Positions 59,202-64,000 of a stretch of 64,000 nucleotides of DNA are shown here, in pieces. Origin of the DNA: Neobacillus ginsengisoli (GTDB lineage: Bacteria; Bacillota; Bacilli; Bacillales_B; DSM-18226); the NCBI RefSeq assembly GCF_030813055.1, contig NZ_JAUSTW010000001.1:310001-374000 (forward strand), read 5' to 3'. Position 1 is the first letter of the stretch, and every line of letters begins with the position of its first letter. The notes below the pieces were generated by a model that made no database searches, was not told the DNA's origin, and saw only the letters and a list, made by a program, of their open reading frames with translations. The translations under genes and the position numbers were made by a program.

Positions 59202-59668
59202 ATTTAATGATTGATTTTTTAGATGAAACTGATGAATTAACAGAGGAACATATTCTTGAAATAGAAAAATTATTAAATTTTGCCGCAAAAAAAGAAAACG
59301 TTGAAGAACAAAGTGAAGTTTCCGTTACATTTGTTTCAAACGAACGAATTCAGGAGATTAACCGTGAATATCGTGACAAAGATACTCCCACAGACGTTAT
59401 CTCGTTTGCCATGGAGGAACTTGGTGAAGGGGAAGTGGAATTAGTTGGCGGTGAGATGCCTCGTGTGTTAGGTGATATTATTATCTCGGTTCCAAAAGCA
59501 AAGGAACAGGCAGAAGAATACGGTCATTCCTTTTTACGTGAACTTGGCTTTCTATCTGTTCATGGTTTTCTACATCTTTTAGGCTATGACCATATGACAG
59601 AGGCTGACGAAAAAATAATGTTTACACTGCAGAAGGATATTTTAAACCAATATGGGCTCACACGGTAA
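59198..59668 (+). CDS. ybeY: endoribonuclease YbeY
   Basis: This 156-aa metalloprotein has the zinc triad [11 protein letters not shown] near residue 123 and the conserved [19 protein letters not shown]. It takes part in 16S rRNA 3' maturation and ribosome quality control. The start is TTG 59198, inside the end of pgpH, where gaaggtg is the ribosome-binding site. It overlaps dgkA by 17 bases. Confidence 0.96.
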   Translation: MNLMIDFLDETDELTEEHILEIEKLLNFAAKKENVEEQSEVSVTFVSNERIQEINREYRDKDTPTDVISFAMEELGEGEVELVGGEMPRVLGDIIISVPKAKEQAEEYGHSFLRELGFLSVHGFLHLLGYDHMTEADEKIMFTLQKDILNQYGLTR

Positions 59669-60038
59669 ACGAAAAGGCAATTCTTTGATGGCATCCTTCT
59701 CTTTTGCAATCAATGGCATCCGAACTGCGATCATGGCGGAAAGGAATATGAGGATTCATTTGGTTAGTTCTGTCATCGTTATTTGTTGTTCGATTTTTTT
59801 CTCAATATCCACGATTGAATGGCTTATTATCCTACTGGTGATTGGCGGCATATTTGCCTTAGAATTAGTAAATTCAGCAATTGAACGTGTAGTGGATCTT
59901 GTAACAGAGGAATACCTTTCTTTAGCGAAACAAGCAAAAGATTTGGCCGCCGGTGCGGTCTTTATCTATGCGATTGTTTCTATAGTGATTGGAATTGTTA
60001 TTTTTTTGCCTTATATGTTAACAATACTTTCACGATAA
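59652..60038 (+). CDS. dgkA: undecaprenol kinase / diacylglycerol kinase DgkA
   Basis: This 128-aa membrane enzyme has three helices (about 33-50, 53-72, 100-122) and the family signature [33 protein letters not shown]. In Gram-positives it phosphorylates undecaprenol, which recycles the lipid carrier of the cell wall. ATG 59652 lies inside the end of ybeY. Confidence 0.95.
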   Translation: MGSHGKRKGNSLMASFSFAINGIRTAIMAERNMRIHLVSSVIVICCSIFFSISTIEWLIILLVIGGIFALELVNSAIERVVDLVTEEYLSLAKQAKDLAAGAVFIYAIVSIVIGIVIFLPYMLTILSR

Positions 60039-60194
60039 AGGGGTTTTGGGGAATTTGAAAAGAGATTATCATTCCGTTAAAATGATTTATCAATAAGAAT
60101 TATTAGTCAGTTTAATTTGTGAGAAAATTCTAAATTTTTTATTACATTTTTGCTACAAGTAATGTTTTTATCTGTTTTTTGAGGTAAAATATAG

Positions 60195-61545
<1,351 letters not shown>

Positions 61546-61704
61546 TTAATAACCCTATCTAAAATATTACCTTATATATAAAAATATGCATGGACAACAT
61601 TAACAAATTTTTCGTCTTATGATTTTGGAAAGACAGGCTATGATAATTGTAAGGTTTGGGATTTTTAAAAAGGCTAGTCTAAATAATGAAAGGTGGGGTT
61701 TTCG

Positions 61705-61848
61705 ATGATGGATTTTACGTGGAAAGTATTTACCCAGACAGGGAATATTGACACATATCTTCTCTTTAAAGAGCTTGAGAAGGAAAACCAAGAAATACCC
61801 GGAAATCTGAATGAAGAGCTAGCACAAATAGATTTTCCAATTTCATAA
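61705..61848 (+). CDS. yqzL: YqzL family small protein
   Basis: This 47-aa protein (MMDFTWKVFTQTGNIDTYLL at the start, then LEKENQEIPG and a final DFPIS) matches the YqzL family that lies between era and recO in Bacilli. The ribosome-binding site aaaggtgggg serves either of two adjacent ATG codons (61705 or 61708). Function is unknown. Confidence 0.92.
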   Translation: MMDFTWKVFTQTGNIDTYLLFKELEKENQEIPGNLNEELAQIDFPIS

Positions 61849-61881
61849 TAATGTCTTTAGCCTGCACAGGATGTGATTTAA

Positions 61882-62634
61882 ATGCTTCAAAAATGTGAAG
61901 GCATCGTTATTAGAACAACAGATTATGGAGAAACCAATAAAATTGTTACTTTATATACACGGGAATGGGGGAAGATTGGCGTAATGGCACGGGGCGCTAA
62001 AAAGCCCAATAGCCGCCTCTCCTCCATTTCCCAGCTATTTACTCATGGGTATTATCTTGTACAAAAAGGAACAGGCCTGGGAAGTGTGCAGCAAGGGGAA
62101 ATCATCACCTCCATGCGTTCTATTGGTGAAGACATCTTTTTAACGGCATATGCCAGCTATATTGTCGAATTAACGGATAAATGTACAGAGGAAAAAAAAC
62201 CAAACCCTTTTCATTTTGAATTACTTTATCAAACATTAAATTACATGAATGAAGGCTTTGACCCTGATGTATTGATGAATATTTATGAAATGAAGATGCT
62301 AAATGTTTTGGGAATGTATCCAATATTAAATCAATGTTCCGTTTGCGGCAGTACAGACGGACTTTTTTCTTTTTCCATTAGAGAGGGTGGTATTATCTGT
62401 CATCGATGTCTCGATAAAGACCCATACCATTTGAAAATATCACAGGCAACTGTAAAACTATTACGGCTATTTTATTATTTTGATCTTTCAAGGTTAGGAA
62501 ATATTTCAGTAAAACAAGAAACAAAGATTGAGTTAAAAAAAGTGATTTCAGCCTATTACGAAGAATATTCAGGTTTATATCTAAAAACAAAAAAATTTCT
62601 CAGTTCGATGGATCAATTTCGAAATCTTTTATAG
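61882..62634 (+). CDS. recO: DNA repair protein RecO
   Basis: This 250-aa protein has an N-terminal OB fold ([36 protein letters not shown]) and a helical C-terminal domain with a four-Cys zinc site (CSVCG near residue 153 and ICHRC near 173). It helps load RecA onto SSB-coated DNA. It starts 33 bases after yqzL, so these genes are likely one unit with era. Confidence 0.96.
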   Translation: MLQKCEGIVIRTTDYGETNKIVTLYTREWGKIGVMARGAKKPNSRLSSISQLFTHGYYLVQKGTGLGSVQQGEIITSMRSIGEDIFLTAYASYIVELTDKCTEEKKPNPFHFELLYQTLNYMNEGFDPDVLMNIYEMKMLNVLGMYPILNQCSVCGSTDGLFSFSIREGGIICHRCLDKDPYHLKISQATVKLLRLFYYFDLSRLGNISVKQETKIELKKVISAYYEEYSGLYLKTKKFLSSMDQFRNLL

Positions 62635-62642
62635 ATGACTTG

Positions 62643-62671
62643 TTGACAATTTTTTAAGTTTTCGTTAATAT
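62643..62671 (+). promoter_or_regulatory. sigma-A promoter of the glycyl-tRNA synthetase leader
   Basis: TTGACA at 62643-62648 and TAATAT at 62666-62671 are separated by 17 bases. Transcription would start near 62678, at the beginning of the T-box leader. Confidence 0.75.
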
Positions 62672-62689
62672 TTTTTTAATAAGAATAGT

Positions 62690-62896
62690 TGCAGTGACGG
62701 AAAATAGTACTTAGTAAATTCTATAAAAGCGAACCTAGGACGGTGTAAGCTAGGGTATAGGGAACTAAGGAAGGCATTCCTGAGCAATCATGTGTTTGTT
62801 TACACATTTTAAAGAGGCTGCACTTTGCAGCAAATAGGGTGGAACCGCGGGTAACTCTCGTCCCTATGCTTTATGAGCATAGGGATGGGAGTTTTT
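62690..62896 (+). promoter_or_regulatory. T-box leader controlling glycyl-tRNA synthetase
   Basis: The T-box sequence agggtggaaccgcgg is at 62836-62850, and the terminator stem (62853-62870 with 62875-62892) is followed by seven T. The specifier is most likely GGC at 62773-62775, a glycine codon in the context GAAGGCA. This is the compact glycine-type T-box. Uncharged tRNA-Gly would allow read-through. Confidence 0.93.
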
Positions 62897-62904
62897 TTAT
62901 TTAA

Positions 62905-62950
62905 TAGCGGAAGCGCCTTCGGAACAAGCAAAGCTTGTTCCTGCGATGAT
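62905..62950. repeat. possible repeat fragment between T-box and start codon
   Basis: A GC-richer stretch (agcggaagcgcc) is followed by a 9-bp hairpin ggaacaagc/gcttgttcc with loop aaa (62921-62941). The first part resembles, in reverse, the end of the repeat at 51891. It adds about 100 bases between the terminator and the ribosome-binding site. Confidence 0.4.
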
Positions 62951-63013
62951 TATTCTAAGGAGCTTTCCATAGTGGTCAGCCCCGATATATTTTTTTAAAA
63001 GGAGCGAATTACA

Positions 63014-64000
63014 ATGAAGGTAACAATGGAGCAAATAGTTTCACATGCAAAACACAGAGGCTTTATTTTTCCAGGTTCAGAAATTTACGGCGGTCTTGCA
63101 AACACATGGGATTATGGCCCGTTAGGCGTTGAATTTAAAAATAATATTAAACAGGCTTGGTGGAAAAAATTTGTTCAGGAATCACCTTACAATGTAGGCT
63201 TGGATGCCAGCATCTTAATGAATCCAAGAACATGGGAAGCTTCCGGACATATCGGAAATTTTAATGACCCGATGATTGATTGTAAAAATTGTAAAGCACG
63301 TCATCGTGCTGATAAATTAATTGAAAATGCTCTTGAGGAAAAGGGCATTGAGATGATTGTCGATGGATTGCCATTTGAAAAAATGGAGGAATTAGTAAAA
63401 GAGCATAATATTGCTTGTCCGGACTGCGGAAGTCATGATTTCACCGGCATTCGCCAATTTAATTTAATGTTTAAAACATTTCAAGGTGTAACAGAAACAA
63501 GCACGAATGAAATCTTCCTTCGTCCTGAAACCGCCCAAGGTATTTTTGTTAATTTTAAGAATGTACAGCGTACGATGAGAAAGAAATTACCATTTGGTAT
63601 TGCACAAATTGGAAAAAGCTTTCGTAACGAAATTACTCCGGGTAATTTTACTTTCCGTACAAGAGAATTCGAACAAATGGAATTAGAATTTTTCTGTAAA
63701 CCAGGTGAGGAATTGGAATGGTTCAATTATTGGAAGCAATTTGCTGAAAAATGGCTGCTTTCATTAGGTCTTAATCGTGAAAATTTAAGACTTCGTGACC
63801 ATTCTGAAGATGAACTATCTCACTACAGCAATGCTACTACCGATTTTGAATTTAAATTCCCGTTTGGATGGGGAGAGTTATGGGGTGTTGCATCAAGAAC
63901 AGATTATGATTTGAAGCAGCATATGCAATTTTCCGGTGAAGACTTTAATTACCTTGATCCGGAAACAAATGAAAGATATATCCCATACTGTATTGAGCCA
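63014..64000 (+). CDS. glyQS: glycyl-tRNA synthetase, single-chain type (3' end outside window)
   Basis: The first 329 codons are visible; the frame is open at the right edge. This is the class II, dimeric type (about 460 aa when complete), not the two-subunit glyQ/glyS of B. subtilis. Motif-like stretches are [21 protein letters not shown] at the start, a zinc-like pair of CxxC (CKNC near 95 and CPDC near 136), and [19 protein letters not shown] 63014 follows aaaaggagcg. It is controlled by the upstream glycine T-box. Confidence 0.97.
   Translation, partial: MKVTMEQIVSHAKHRGFIFPGSEIYGGLANTWDYGPLGVEFKNNIKQAWWKKFVQESPYNVGLDASILMNPRTWEASGHIGNFNDPMIDCKNCKARHRADKLIENALEEKGIEMIVDGLPFEKMEELVKEHNIACPDCGSHDFTGIRQFNLMFKTFQGVTETSTNEIFLRPETAQGIFVNFKNVQRTMRKKLPFGIAQIGKSFRNEITPGNFTFRTREFEQMELEFFCKPGEELEWFNYWKQFAEKWLLSLGLNRENLRLRDHSEDELSHYSNATTDFEFKFPFGWGELWGVASRTDYDLKQHMQFSGEDFNYLDPETNERYIPYCIEP

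Overview
This window is a 64 kb chromosomal segment from a spore-forming, low-GC Gram-positive bacterium of the family Bacillaceae, probably a Neobacillus/Bacillus-type species rather than B. subtilis itself. The gene order follows the B. subtilis yrr-yqe-yqf backbone very closely. The sporulation genes (sigK, gpr, sda, yqfC-yqfD, yrzI, a YjcZ-type peptide), the competence operon comE, two T-box leaders and the CIRCE-controlled dnaK operon all fit this. Nearly all genes are housekeeping genes on the + strand. No prophage, insertion sequence, CRISPR array, rRNA or tRNA was seen.

Layout, left half. 0-6 kb: end of yrrD, two tiny genes, the permease yrrI, the T-box-controlled alaS, then ireB(yrzL)-yrrK-yrzB. 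6-11.6 kb: mltG, an unexplained structured intergenic RNA element, the wobble-uridine modification genes trmR-trhP1-trhP2, then udk and greA. 11.6-18 kb: pbpI-yrrS, yrzA, and the methionine-to-cysteine genes mtnN-mccA-mccB with yrhC; the usual yrrT is replaced by an unrecognised 71-aa ORF. 18-19.1 kb: a nest of very small ORFs, including tandem yrzI paralogues. 19.2-24.6 kb: an uninterrupted sigK (no skin element), a response regulator with a BNR-repeat lipoprotein but no kinase, a YjcZ peptide, the divergent phosphatidylethanolamine genes pssA and psd, and sda with a cluster of DnaA boxes.

Layout, right half. 24.6-29.7 kb: the yqeG-yqeH-aroE-yqeI-nadD-yqeK-rsfS-yqeM operon. 29.7-35.8 kb: comER, comEA-EB-EC, yqzM and holA. 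35.8-41 kb: rpsT, gpr directly followed by yqxA (spoIIP is missing from its usual place), lepA and hemW. 41-49.2 kb: the heat-shock operon hrcA-grpE-dnaK-dnaJ-prmA-rsmE-mtaB behind a perfect CIRCE. 49.2-56.7 kb: deoC, yqeW, rpsU-yqeY, a short NfeD with floA and yqfB, then yqfC-yqfD-phoH. 57-64 kb: pgpH-ybeY-dgkA, cdd-era, yqzL-recO, and a T-box leader in front of a single-chain glycyl-tRNA synthetase that runs off the right edge.

The signals least explained by standard annotation are: (i) two genes (pbpI and yqfC) whose ribosome-binding site lies in the 3' arm of an intrinsic terminator with the ATG directly after the T7 tract; (ii) the multibranched RNA element before trmR; (iii) the small-ORF nest before sigK, whose first 25-codon ORF has its own near-consensus promoter and terminators; (iv) paired hairpins before holA; and (v) the absence of spoIIP between gpr and yqxA. 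I did not find a clear multi-gene novel system; the strongest novelty candidates are small RNAs and small peptides.
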